A DNA stretch of 35,071 nt, from positions 1 to 35,071 of the forward strand of contig SCSM01000005.1 in assembly GCA_004322215.1 (NCBI GenBank), given 5' to 3'. Shown piece by piece: positions 16,500 through 25,316 of this stretch. The translations under genes were made by a program, and so were the position numbers. The notes beneath the pieces were generated by a model. It saw only the letters and a list, made by a program, of their open reading frames with translations, was not told the origin of the DNA and ran no database searches. The DNA is from Bacteroidota bacterium. Lineage in GTDB: Bacteria > Bacteroidota > Ignavibacteria > Kapaibacteriales > UBA2268. The first letter of the stretch is position 1; each line of letters begins with the position of its first letter.

Positions 16500-18260
16500 A
16501 TGAAAATGTTAAATGGTCAAAAAAGTGAGAAAGCACAGAAAGCAACTGATTCCTTTAAAAGTAAGATGAACCGCCAGGCAATTCTGTCATTCGGTGTTTG
16601 TGTGCATTGCGGAATGTGTACAGAATCCTGCCACTATTACCTTGCGACAAAAGACCCGAAAATGGCTCCTGCTTATAAAGCCGACAGAGTCAGGAAACTT
16701 TATAAAAAATATTATGACTTTGCCGGCAGGTTGCTTCCGAAATGGGTTGGCGGTGGTGAGCTTGTTAATGATGATGATTTGAAAGAACTCATGGATATAG
16801 TTTTCGGTAGCTGTACTATGTGCCGCAGATGTACTTTTAATTGTCCAATGGGTGTTGACAAGGCATTGCTTATGAGAACGGGCAGAGCTATAATTTACGA
16901 GCAGGGATATGCTCCTCAAGGTGTCCTGGACGTTGCAAAAGACCAATGGGAAATCGGTAACCAGATGGGGATTTCGGATGAGGATTACCTCGAAACAATT
17001 GAATGGCTGAATGATGAAATCAAAGCAGAACTCGATGACGACACTGCCGAAATTCCACTCGACAAACCCAATTGCAACATTGTTTTTGCTGTGAATCCGA
17101 GGGAAATTAAATATGCTCCGATGAGTTTACTCGCTGCTGCTAAAATTTTCCACGTCGCGGGTGAATCCTGGACTATGTCCTCGACAAAGGGCTGGGACAA
17201 CACTAACTTCGGTTTGTTTGCAGGTGATAACAAGCTCGGTGCACACATGGGAAACCTCGTTTATGACACTGTCGAAAAACTTAACGGTAAAATGCTTGTT
17301 ACCTCAGAATGTGGACACGGCTACAGGGCTACAGTGTGGGAAGCACCAAACTGGGCGGCTCGCGATTTGAAATTCCCTATGAAAAGTTTCCTGGAAATTA
17401 TGGTTGACTATGTTAAATCCGGTAGAATAATTTTGGATAAAACTAAGAATCAGGTTTCTGTTACGTATCATGACCCCTGCAATCTTGCCCGTAGCGGAGG
17501 CATAACTGAAGAACCGAGATTTCTCCTTCGTGAAAGTGTTATGGATTTCAGGGAAATGTATCCCAACCGGGCTGATAACTTCTGCTGTACCGGCGGCGGC
17601 GGAGCTATGTCAATGTCCGAATATGCAAAGCGACGGCTTGAAACCGCTAAAATCAAAGCCGACCAATTGAAAACCACTGGTGCCCGGATTTGCTCGACTG
17701 CCTGCCACAATTGCGTTGACGGATTGACTGACTTAATTAAATTTTATAAACTTGGTATGAAGGTGAATCTCGTGGGTGAATTAGTTGCAGATGCAATCGT
17801 TTGGGAGAAGGTGCCTGTAGTTCCCGTTCTCGAAAAAGTTGTCGAGCCGCTTGCTCCGTTCACAGTGCTTGTTATTGACGATGAGCCCGATGTGGTTACA
17901 TTCCTTTCGACATTGTTCCAGGACAACGGTTATAATACTTTGGAAGCAACGAGTGCGGCTGAGGCGTTCACATTAATGAAAACAAAGAAACCGGATTTGA
18001 TTACTCTCGATTTGATTATGCCGGGTGTCTCGGGACTTGATTTCTACAAGGATTTGAAAACTGACGGTGTTAATAAAGATATACCTGTTGTTGTAATCAG
18101 TGGCGTCAATCCTGACAATCCCGGAATGTACGACATGCGTAAGCTTCAGTTTGAACATTCACTGCCGAAACCCGAAGGATACGTGGAAAAACCAATCGTA
18201 AAAGAAGAATTATTAATGATAATTGATAAAGTGCTTGACCATTACAGGCATAAGAAGTAA
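16500..18260 (+). CDS. HdrD/DsrK-like Fe-S oxidoreductase fused to a response-regulator receiver domain (586 aa)
   Basis: The N-terminus has two [4Fe-4S] motifs: C34/C37/C40/C44 (CVHCGMCTESC) and C105/C108/C111/C115 (CTMCRRCTFNCP). Residues ~190-435 correspond to the CCG region of HdrD/GlpC proteins. Its second CCG unit is complete (C327, C362-C363, C402, C405) and could hold the non-cubane active-site cluster, while the first has only C271 and looks degenerate. From ~454 on there is a full receiver domain: D460/D461, phospho-acceptor D504 (LDLIMPG), S534 and K564 (EKP). All catalytic receiver residues are present, so phosphorylation is expected. A membrane cytochrome b gene precedes it and a histidine kinase gene follows 27 bases later. 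The start could also be the ATG at 16506. HdrD-like chemistry is confident; substrate (thiol/disulfide or other) is not. Confidence 0.85.
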   Translation: MKMLNGQKSEKAQKATDSFKSKMNRQAILSFGVCVHCGMCTESCHYYLATKDPKMAPAYKADRVRKLYKKYYDFAGRLLPKWVGGGELVNDDDLKELMDIVFGSCTMCRRCTFNCPMGVDKALLMRTGRAIIYEQGYAPQGVLDVAKDQWEIGNQMGISDEDYLETIEWLNDEIKAELDDDTAEIPLDKPNCNIVFAVNPREIKYAPMSLLAAAKIFHVAGESWTMSSTKGWDNTNFGLFAGDNKLGAHMGNLVYDTVEKLNGKMLVTSECGHGYRATVWEAPNWAARDLKFPMKSFLEIMVDYVKSGRIILDKTKNQVSVTYHDPCNLARSGGITEEPRFLLRESVMDFREMYPNRADNFCCTGGGGAMSMSEYAKRRLETAKIKADQLKTTGARICSTACHNCVDGLTDLIKFYKLGMKVNLVGELVADAIVWEKVPVVPVLEKVVEPLAPFTVLVIDDEPDVVTFLSTLFQDNGYNTLEATSAAEAFTLMKTKKPDLITLDLIMPGVSGLDFYKDLKTDGVNKDIPVVVISGVNPDNPGMYDMRKLQFEHSLPKPEGYVEKPIVKEELLMIIDKVLDHYRHKK

Positions 18261-18287
18261 ATTTGTCTTTTTGCATCAGTCGAAGCA

Positions 18288-19697
18288 ATGGACTACGAAT
18301 CGTTGAAAATACCGGATATGCTTCTTTTCGAAGAAGTGCCCTGCTACATATCCCTCCAGGATAGAAGCCACACAATTATTAAAGCAAACCGAAGATTCCG
18401 CGAAACTTTTGGCGACAGAATCGGTGAACCATGCTATAAGGTTTACAAACTCCGTGATGAAAAGTGTAAGGTCTGCCCGATGGACAGGGTATTTACTGAT
18501 GGCCACATTCACGAGAGCGAGGAAATAGTTTTTTCGCAGGAAGGTTTCCCGATTAATGTAATAGTGAATGTTGCACCTGTCCGCGATGATTCTGGCAACA
18601 TCGTTGCGATTATGGAGATGGCAACCGACATAACCGAGACAAAGCGATTGCAAAGAAAAATCGAGGAAAGCTCCGAAAAATACCGAACCCTTTATGACCA
18701 GGTGCCATGCTATATTTCAGTGCAGGCAAGGAATTTCCGGCTTATAGATGTCAACAAGCAATTCAAGGATGAGTTCGGCGGCTCACCCGGTGAGTACTGC
18801 TACAAAGTTTATAAGAAAAGGGATGAGAGATGTGAAGTCTGCCCTGTCGCTCAGGTCTTTGAAGATGGAAAAGTTCATTCGAGCGAGGAAATCGTTACCT
18901 CCAAAGACGGAAAACCGATTAACATGCTCGTCTATGCTACTCCCATCGCCGATTATGACGGGAACATTGTTTCCGTTATGGAAATGTCCACAAACATCAC
19001 AAACCTGATGAACACTAAAACACAGATGACATTGCTGGGACAGCTTGTTGCCAATCTCGCTCATACAATCAAGGGAATTGTTACTGGTCTCGAGGGTGGT
19101 ATGTATGTCGTGGAATCCGGCTTCAGGAACAAGAAAGACGAGCATGTCAAAAAGGGCTGGGACATGGTTCAGCGTAATATCGAACGTATTTCTCATTTGG
19201 TTCTCGATATGCTTTACTTTGCCAAAGACAGGGTTCCGGAAGTGGAAAAAGTATGCTTAGACAAATTCTGCTATGAAATTATTGATTTATACGAAAAGAA
19301 ATTTAAAGATAATAACATCTGCACTAAGCTTAATATACAAGAATTGAAGCCCTATACCGGGGATAAAAAATCACTTTACACATTAATTCTCACATTGGTT
19401 GAAAATGCAATCCAGGCATGCACCTGGAATAAAGATAAACCGTTACATGAAATCGGTATTTCACTTAGCGAAACCGATAGCATAATAATGCTCGAAGTTT
19501 CAGATGACGGAATCGGCATTGCACACGATGTGAAAAGCAAGTTGTTCACCACTATGTACACTACCAAGGGGAGCGGCGGAAGCGGCTTCGGACTCATGAT
19601 AGTAAAGAAAATCATTGACGAGCATAAGGGCGAAATCACGGTCGAATCCGAACCGGGACATGGGGCGAAGTTTGTTGTGAAGCTGCGAAGAAACTGA
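18288..19697 (+). CDS. Soluble histidine kinase with two tandem cysteine-motif PAS domains (469 aa)
   Basis: There is no signal peptide or membrane segment, so it is cytoplasmic. Two PAS domains (~10-118 and ~130-238) share CYKVYKxRDExCxVCP: C49/C60/C63 in the first and C171/C182/C185 in the second, plus a PCYIS cysteine in each (C19, C141). The arrangement suggests metal, Fe-S or dithiol redox sensing. The H-box is LAHTIKG with H259. The ATPase domain has N373 (ENAIQA), SDDGIGI and the GSGGSGFGL loop. No transmitter-linked receiver is attached; the obvious partner is the receiver fused to the upstream HdrD-like protein, 27 bases away in the same operon. Kinase identity is sure; ligand and cysteine role are inference. 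Confidence 0.9.
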   Translation: MDYESLKIPDMLLFEEVPCYISLQDRSHTIIKANRRFRETFGDRIGEPCYKVYKLRDEKCKVCPMDRVFTDGHIHESEEIVFSQEGFPINVIVNVAPVRDDSGNIVAIMEMATDITETKRLQRKIEESSEKYRTLYDQVPCYISVQARNFRLIDVNKQFKDEFGGSPGEYCYKVYKKRDERCEVCPVAQVFEDGKVHSSEEIVTSKDGKPINMLVYATPIADYDGNIVSVMEMSTNITNLMNTKTQMTLLGQLVANLAHTIKGIVTGLEGGMYVVESGFRNKKDEHVKKGWDMVQRNIERISHLVLDMLYFAKDRVPEVEKVCLDKFCYEIIDLYEKKFKDNNICTKLNIQELKPYTGDKKSLYTLILTLVENAIQACTWNKDKPLHEIGISLSETDSIIMLEVSDDGIGIAHDVKSKLFTTMYTTKGSGGSGFGLMIVKKIIDEHKGEITVESEPGHGAKFVVKLRRN

Positions 19698-20171
19698 ATT
19701 TAATTACTCAATCTTTATTGTACTCTTACGCCCCTATTTATATTCTTCCTTTTTGTCAAATATCATAGCCATTTGATGTTCCTCTTTGGAATAACTTGTT
19801 TGTTTCTGTTCAATTTTTGTATTACTGATTTTATTACCATTCATATCGACAGGAACAGCTCCTTTTTCGATTAAAAGATTATTGCTGTTGGATTCTCCAT
19901 CAATCGGTTTTCGGACAAATATTACTCTTCTTTGCTGGATTATTTTTCCGACATTCAACATACCATAATAAGACGCTGCAACTCCGTTTACAAGACTGGA
20001 TGAAAGGTCGTGGATTACAATAATAAGAAATAAAATATTAAGTTATTATTATTTATGATTAATGCATATCTTATAATAAATTTACGTTATTCTTTATTAA
20101 AACCGTTTTAAAATCATTTTATTTTTATTTCATTTCAAATCGCTAAATAGTTCTTATTTACAATTGCACAA
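19698..20171. other. Intergenic region before the terminase gene, with one doubtful small ORF
   Basis: Apart from the possible remnant at 19734-19961 on the minus strand, I see nothing definite. The last 130 bases before the terminase are very AT-rich. They contain no TAnnTTTG element, no Shine-Dalgarno sequence close to the terminase ATG and no terminator for the kinase gene. Confidence 0.4.
19734..19961 (-). pseudogene. Small unrecognised ORF, probably a gene remnant (75 aa)
   Basis: The product is basic and polar, with no family I recognise. The only ATG (19961) lacks a Shine-Dalgarno sequence. The frame stays open upstream without any start, reading a hydrophobic stretch (LFLIIVIHDLSSSLVNGVAA) until a TAA about 27 codons further up. 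A membrane segment followed by a polar tail, but with no start, looks like the C-terminal end of a decayed membrane-protein gene. A genuine short gene using an unusual start cannot be excluded. Confidence 0.3.
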
Positions 20172-21677
20172 ATGACTATGAATAATATGAATGATTTGAA
20201 AAAAATTGAGAAACTGAAAATTCTTTCTCCCGGTTGGTTTGCTTTCAACTCCTCGAGAGCAAAATGGACTTACCCGCCACACCTAAAACTCATAGACAAA
20301 CACCTGCTCGATTTATCACAGAGAAAAATCAGCAAGCTGATTGTCAATATGCCGCCAAGACACGGCAAATCCGAGCTTATTTCGAAATACTTCCCCGCAT
20401 GGTACCTCGGCAGGTATCCCAATCACAATGTCATTCTCGTGTCCTACAGCGCCAGCTTCGCGGTCAGCTGGGGACGAAAAGTGAAATCTCTTATCAATGA
20501 ATTCGGTGATGATTATTTCGGAATAAAGATAAATCCCGATGCAACATCCAGTGCATCATTTGAAATTAGTCCCTCATTTCCATTCATCAAAGCCGGTGGA
20601 ATAATGTCAAGTGTCGGTGCCGGTGGACCAATCACAGGTAAAGGTGCTGACCTGCTAATCATTGACGACCCAATTAAAAACGACGAAGAGGCACATTCGA
20701 AAACTATCCGCGACAACATCTGGGATTGGTTCACATCAACCGCACTGACTCGTCTGGAGCCGAACGGAATAGTTGTCATCATCATGACACGCTGGCACCG
20801 GGACGACCTGTGCGGAAGATTGACAGCCCAGCAGGAAACCGAAAAGTTCAAGCCCAATGCCGAATTTGATGATTGGAAAATCCTGAACCTGCCTGCCACC
20901 GCCGGAGAAAACGACATGCTCGGCAGAAAGCCCGAAGAGCCATTGTGGGAAAAGCGATTCCCACCTGAAAAGCTGGAGTCAATCAAAAATTCAATCGGCT
21001 CATACTGGTTCTCTGCTCTCTATCAGCAATCCCCGTCACCCGAAGGAAGCGGCATATTCAAAAAAATGAATTTCAGGTATTTCTCGACTGACGGAACTAC
21101 CTGCATAATGAAAACAGGCGAGCAGGAACAAAAACTTTGCAGCGAAAGCAAGTGCCGAACTTATGCCACGATTGACCTGGCTGTCAGCGACAAGGAGACT
21201 GCCGATTTCACCGTCGCAATTATTTTCAAAGTAACTAAAGACAATGAAATTCTCATATATGACATCATCCGCCAAAGATTTTCCGGCGCCGACCATCCTG
21301 CACTCATCGAGCAGATTTTCAACCGCTGGAAACCTGTTTCTCTCGGAATCGAAAGCACCCAATACCAGATTATGCTCGTTCAGATGCTATTAAGAAAAGG
21401 CTACCCGGTTGTTGCATTAAAACCGAGAGGTGACAAATCAACGAGAGCCATGCCTATGGCAACCAAGCTCGAGAACAATATCGTTTATTTCCGTGAAAAC
21501 GCACCCTGGCTCCTCGATTTCGAGGATGAGCTTGTTCAATTCCCAAACGGCACTCACGATGACCAGGTAGATGCCTTTGCATACATCAGCGAAATGGTCA
21601 TGCCAATATCCAATGGCAGTGTTTCCGGCTCACGCATAAGAGAGATACCTGAAAATGGTATTGCGGTCGGCTTTTAA
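20172..21677 (+). CDS. Orphan phage-type terminase large subunit (501 aa)
   Basis: Large terminases pump DNA into phage heads and cut it. The ATPase half shows Walker A PPRHGKS (61-67), Walker B LLIIDDP (161-167) and the coupling motif TRWHRDD (206-212). The C-terminal RNase-H-like nuclease has D335 (ATIDLA), E394 (GIEST) and D463/D464/D467 (HDDQVD), so both activities appear intact. Length is normal for the family. No small terminase, portal, capsid or tail gene lies on either side: a histidine kinase precedes it and a convergent response regulator follows. It may be the last piece of a prophage, a domesticated terminase, or cargo of a mobile element. The start is uncertain, since several ATGs cluster at the N-terminus without a ribosome-binding site. 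Confidence 0.88.
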   Translation: MTMNNMNDLKKIEKLKILSPGWFAFNSSRAKWTYPPHLKLIDKHLLDLSQRKISKLIVNMPPRHGKSELISKYFPAWYLGRYPNHNVILVSYSASFAVSWGRKVKSLINEFGDDYFGIKINPDATSSASFEISPSFPFIKAGGIMSSVGAGGPITGKGADLLIIDDPIKNDEEAHSKTIRDNIWDWFTSTALTRLEPNGIVVIIMTRWHRDDLCGRLTAQQETEKFKPNAEFDDWKILNLPATAGENDMLGRKPEEPLWEKRFPPEKLESIKNSIGSYWFSALYQQSPSPEGSGIFKKMNFRYFSTDGTTCIMKTGEQEQKLCSESKCRTYATIDLAVSDKETADFTVAIIFKVTKDNEILIYDIIRQRFSGADHPALIEQIFNRWKPVSLGIESTQYQIMLVQMLLRKGYPVVALKPRGDKSTRAMPMATKLENNIVYFRENAPWLLDFEDELVQFPNGTHDDQVDAFAYISEMVMPISNGSVSGSRIREIPENGIAVGF

Positions 21678-21812
21678 TCTTTTGTCTTGTCCTAATATAG
21701 CTTTACACAGAAGAAGTAAAGTTGTGGAAAAATTAAGAAATGAAGGGAAAAAAATATGTACCATTATTCATATTCCGGCATTCAGGTAAACAAATGAAAA
21801 TTAAATCATTCG

Positions 21813-22496
21813 CTATCCTTTCACAAATTTATAACCTACCGTATGAACCGTTAAAATATGCTTTGGCTGGGAAGGGTCATCCTCTATTTTTTTTCTGAGT
21901 GTCAATATAAAATTATCTACAGTGCGGGTTGTCGGGTAGCTTTCATATCCCCATACATCATCGAGAAGCATATCTCGCGATATTATTTCTCCTTCTCTTT
22001 CTGTAAAATACTTCAATATTTGAAATTCTTTTGCAGATAAATTCAATTGCTCATTATTTTTGAAAGCTTCCAGTCTTTTGAAATTTATTTTCAGGTTTCC
22101 GCACTCGAACGATTCTATTTCTTTTTTACCGGGTTCTGTCCTTCTCAAGAGGGCTTTAATCCTCATTTTGAGTTCCATAATACTAAACGGCTTGGTCAAA
22201 TAATCATCGGCTCCCGTTTCAAAACCCAGCACCTTATCAATTTCTTCTTTTTTAGCTGTCAACATTAAAACCGGTGTATTAATATTCAATTTTCTCAGGT
22301 CACGGCATACATCCAAACCGTTTTTCGATGGAAGCATAATGTCGAGTATAATTACATTCGGATTTGCGGTTTTAGCAAGCTGAAATCCTTTATCACCGTC
22401 AGTAGCAGTAATTAACTCGTAATTATCTTCTTCCAGCGAGGCCTGTAAACCAATCAGGATAGCCGGGTCATCTTCAATTATCAGAATTTTTTTCAT
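21813..22496 (-). CDS. OmpR/PhoB-family response regulator (227 aa)
   Basis: The receiver domain (~1-120) has D9/D10, phospho-acceptor D52 (IILDIMLPS), T80 and K102 (TKPF). The C-terminal winged helix (~130-226) has the family signatures LSAKEFQILKYF, VWGYES and RTVDNFILTLRKKI, ending HTVGYKFV. It is a two-domain transcription factor of standard length with all phosphorylation residues. Its start lies inside the end of the upstream kinase gene (23-base overlap), so the two are co-transcribed and probably translationally coupled. Target genes cannot be read from the sequence. Confidence 0.95.
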   Translation of the reverse strand: MKKILIIEDDPAILIGLQASLEEDNYELITATDGDKGFQLAKTANPNVIILDIMLPSKNGLDVCRDLRKLNINTPVLMLTAKKEEIDKVLGFETGADDYLTKPFSIMELKMRIKALLRRTEPGKKEIESFECGNLKINFKRLEAFKNNEQLNLSAKEFQILKYFTEREGEIISRDMLLDDVWGYESYPTTRTVDNFILTLRKKIEDDPSQPKHILTVHTVGYKFVKG

Positions 22497-24927
22497 AACT
22501 TACTCCTTTAGGAAAATAAAGAGTGAAAGTACTTCCCTCTCCAACTAAACTTTCGACTTCTACCCTGCCTTTATGTGCTGCCATAATGTGTTTTACCAGG
22601 GATAAACCTATACCAGTACCGCCTGTACTGGATGAATTAGCATCTTTTGAACGGAAAAACGGAACAAATATATTATCTTTATCCTGAGCCGAAATTCCAA
22701 TGCCTTTGTCTGAAAAACTAATACATATATCACCTTTTGTTTGCCACATTCTAATTGAAATTTCTTTTCTGTTAACAGAATATTTTATTGCATTCGTAAG
22801 TAAATTTAAATAAACTTCTGTAATGGCGTCATCATCGCAGGTATAGCTATAGTCAAGTTCATCACATTCGAGATTTAGTATAAAATTCTGCATTTTCAAT
22901 TCATAAGATAATGATTTAAGCACTGAATCGAGAAGAAATCTCAAATTAACATCCGCTGATTTATATTCTTTCGCACCCCTTTCTATCCTTGCAAAATCGA
23001 GAACGTTACTGATAAGCCGGTTCAACCTGTCACATTCACCACGAATGATATCGAGATATTCCGCTTTTTTTAATTCTGTTACATTCTGCTTGTATCTCAT
23101 CAATTCCGCAAAAAGTTTAATTGAAGTCAGAGGTGTTTTCAATTCGTGCGAAACACTCGAAACAAAATAAGACTTCAATTGATTTAACTCTTCCAATTTC
23201 CTTTTCTCTTCCTGCTGCATGAATATCTCTCTTTCTAAAATTAACCGGTGAATTGCTTTGCCCGATTCTCTGACAATTGTTGTTAGAACTGCAATGTCCT
23301 CGCTGGTGTACATGTAAAATTCTTTCTTTTTGCCAATAAGTAATGCATTTATAAAATGCCTGTCTTCTGAAATATAAAAAACAATGAGTGAAGCATTTAT
23401 TGATTTCAAAAGTGATTCTCTGCAAAGAAATTCGTTTCCTTCTTCAATACTATCCTTGAGAGATATCGGCAGATTGGCTTGATTATCAACTATTTCTTTA
23501 TTTAACTGAACAAAAATATCGTCATTAAATTCCAAATTTAATTTCTCTAAAGCCACAAAATTGTTTGCCAAAGGGTCATAATACAGGAATCCAAGGGAAT
23601 CAGCAGATATTATTTCATTAGTTGTAATTCTCACTAAATCTGCAACTTGTTCGAAAGAATTACAGTTTTTAATACCTGTAATAAAATTCAATTGCACCCG
23701 GTTGATATTATATTTTACCTTAAAAATATTCCTGTCTATAATTTTTTGAATAACTATCTTAGTTGGCTGGAAAAGCAGTGCAATAATAATCGCTCCGACA
23801 ACAGAAGGCAGATTTGACAGATTATCAGGCATGATTGATGTGCCTATGTAAAAAATTCCTCCATATAATATCATAAGTAAGATAATTGCAGAAACATAAA
23901 CAGTACTTCGGCTGATAATTAAATTGATATCAAATAATCTGTACTTTATGATTGACAGAAAAAATGTCACAGGAGATATTGCCGAAGTGAGTATCATTAT
24001 AGATTCACTTATGAATGGCTTATCAAAAATCAATTGAGGTAAAATCCATAACAATACATATACAGATGGACCAAAACAAAAACCCAGAATAATCCATAAA
24101 AGCTTTTGCCTGATATATTCTTCTTTATATCTCCGATAAGAATGTAAAAAATTAAGTAAAACAAAAATCAATGCCGGGGCAAAGAATATTTTTGTTAAAT
24201 AGTAATGAATACCGACATACAGATAAATACCATAGCTCATTTTCTGAACTATTGCAAGATAGATTAAAATTATAAGAAAAATCGAAGCTGCTCCTAAAAA
24301 TATATATAACGGAATAGTGAGTTTTGACAGATTATCCCATTTTTTTCTTGGGAAAATAAAGCTGAAATGCACCAAAATAACCGGGGTGGCGAGGATTGAT
24401 ATTTCATATATGCTTCTCATTACAAAATTGAGTTTGAAGTCAAATACCGACATATCCCCCCAGGTCAATACAATCAATAATGTAATAGACAGCATCAACC
24501 AATGGAATACATAAGAAAAGGTTTCTTCAGGTTTTTTTATTAATACAAATATTGCAGGTAAAACAAACATGAACCCTACAAATATTAAAACTATTATATA
24601 AAAAATATCGTAATAATGAATAAGGGCTATTTTAGCGACCATCGGTTTCCCGTTTCTTTCGAGTCCAAGTTTTACAATAGTTCCGGCAGGCATATTATCA
24701 CAGTAAAATTCAAGAATATGAGAATCAGATATTTCAACTTCATTCATACTTGTCAATGTATCCCCAATTTTTATTCCGTTGAGGTCCTTATTAAAAACCA
24801 AATTCTTTTTATCGTAATTCGGAATATCGGATTTGCGGGATACACTGATAATATTTATAGCACACATTGCGAGCAATAGCACATCGGCGGCAAGTATTAT
24901 TGTAATTTTTAAACTCGTTTTTTTCAT
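22474..24927 (-). CDS. Multi-pass histidine kinase with PDZ-like periplasmic domain and GAF-like domain (817 aa)
   Basis: The order is: one membrane helix (~8-28); a ~65-residue PDZ-like segment (GIKIGDTLTSMNEVEISD...) predicted outside the cytoplasm; about nine further helices to ~400 including YRLFDINLIISRSTVY, a motif familiar from 7TM-type kinases; a GAF-like region (~415-560); and a short coiled coil. The kinase core has H594 (SVSHELKTPL), NLLTNAIKYS, SDKGIGI and STGGTGIGLSLVKHI. All catalytic boxes are intact. It is probably a sensor of a peptide or envelope state, with the PDZ-like segment as ligand-binding part. Its partner is the overlapping response regulator. The start has only a weak AGAG upstream. 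The number of helices is by eye. Confidence 0.9.
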   Translation of the reverse strand: MKKTSLKITIILAADVLLLAMCAINIISVSRKSDIPNYDKKNLVFNKDLNGIKIGDTLTSMNEVEISDSHILEFYCDNMPAGTIVKLGLERNGKPMVAKIALIHYYDIFYIIVLIFVGFMFVLPAIFVLIKKPEETFSYVFHWLMLSITLLIVLTWGDMSVFDFKLNFVMRSIYEISILATPVILVHFSFIFPRKKWDNLSKLTIPLYIFLGAASIFLIILIYLAIVQKMSYGIYLYVGIHYYLTKIFFAPALIFVLLNFLHSYRRYKEEYIRQKLLWIILGFCFGPSVYVLLWILPQLIFDKPFISESIMILTSAISPVTFFLSIIKYRLFDINLIISRSTVYVSAIILLMILYGGIFYIGTSIMPDNLSNLPSVVGAIIIALLFQPTKIVIQKIIDRNIFKVKYNINRVQLNFITGIKNCNSFEQVADLVRITTNEIISADSLGFLYYDPLANNFVALEKLNLEFNDDIFVQLNKEIVDNQANLPISLKDSIEEGNEFLCRESLLKSINASLIVFYISEDRHFINALLIGKKKEFYMYTSEDIAVLTTIVRESGKAIHRLILEREIFMQQEEKRKLEELNQLKSYFVSSVSHELKTPLTSIKLFAELMRYKQNVTELKKAEYLDIIRGECDRLNRLISNVLDFARIERGAKEYKSADVNLRFLLDSVLKSLSYELKMQNFILNLECDELDYSYTCDDDAITEVYLNLLTNAIKYSVNRKEISIRMWQTKGDICISFSDKGIGISAQDKDNIFVPFFRSKDANSSSTGGTGIGLSLVKHIMAAHKGRVEVESLVGEGSTFTLYFPKGVSYEKNSDN

Positions 24928-25316
24928 TCTCTTTTGAGATTTATTTTTATAGTTTTTATTACAATTGGAAAAGAAATTTTTTAATTTTTAAAAAATGTAC
25001 CCGGCACTGTAATTTAATCCTTCATCAAACCTAACTACAAACGTATTGAAATAAAACCTTAATCCCAAAGCTGTATTGATAATCCATCGCTCAAAATCCG
25101 TTCTGTCTATTGAATTAATAATACAGTTATTTTTATTTTTTGATTCACTGATTATTTTAGTAAATAATATCAATTTAAATTTACAAATTATATATGTAAT
25201 TTTCTTATGGCAACCCTAAGCATTAAGCCAATGTAAATAATATTCAATTATCATATCTTATCTTTGAATTCATTTTTTAGATTCACGTCCGTTTCCTTTG
25301 AACCGAAACAGGGCAA
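24928..25316. other. Intergenic region with a possible outer-membrane protein remnant
   Basis: This separates the sensor kinase gene (to the left, leftward) from the broken outer-membrane protein gene. It is AT-rich. The only coding-like signal is the 61-codon frame at 24988-25173. No terminator hairpin and no TAnnTTTG promoter for the kinase gene were found. Confidence 0.4.
24988..25173 (-). pseudogene. Possible C-terminal remnant of an Omp85-like barrel (61 aa)
   Basis: The frame would have to start at TTG without a ribosome-binding site. Its second half (NTALGLRFYFNTFVVRFDEG) recalls the final strands of Omp85/BamA/TamA barrels, where GLR-x-hydrophobic-FFV-R-D-G is common, and it ends in an aromatic residue like an outer-membrane barrel. 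No upstream coding portion is present. If real, it is the surviving tail of a deleted gene. The resemblance is by eye and weak. Confidence 0.25.
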
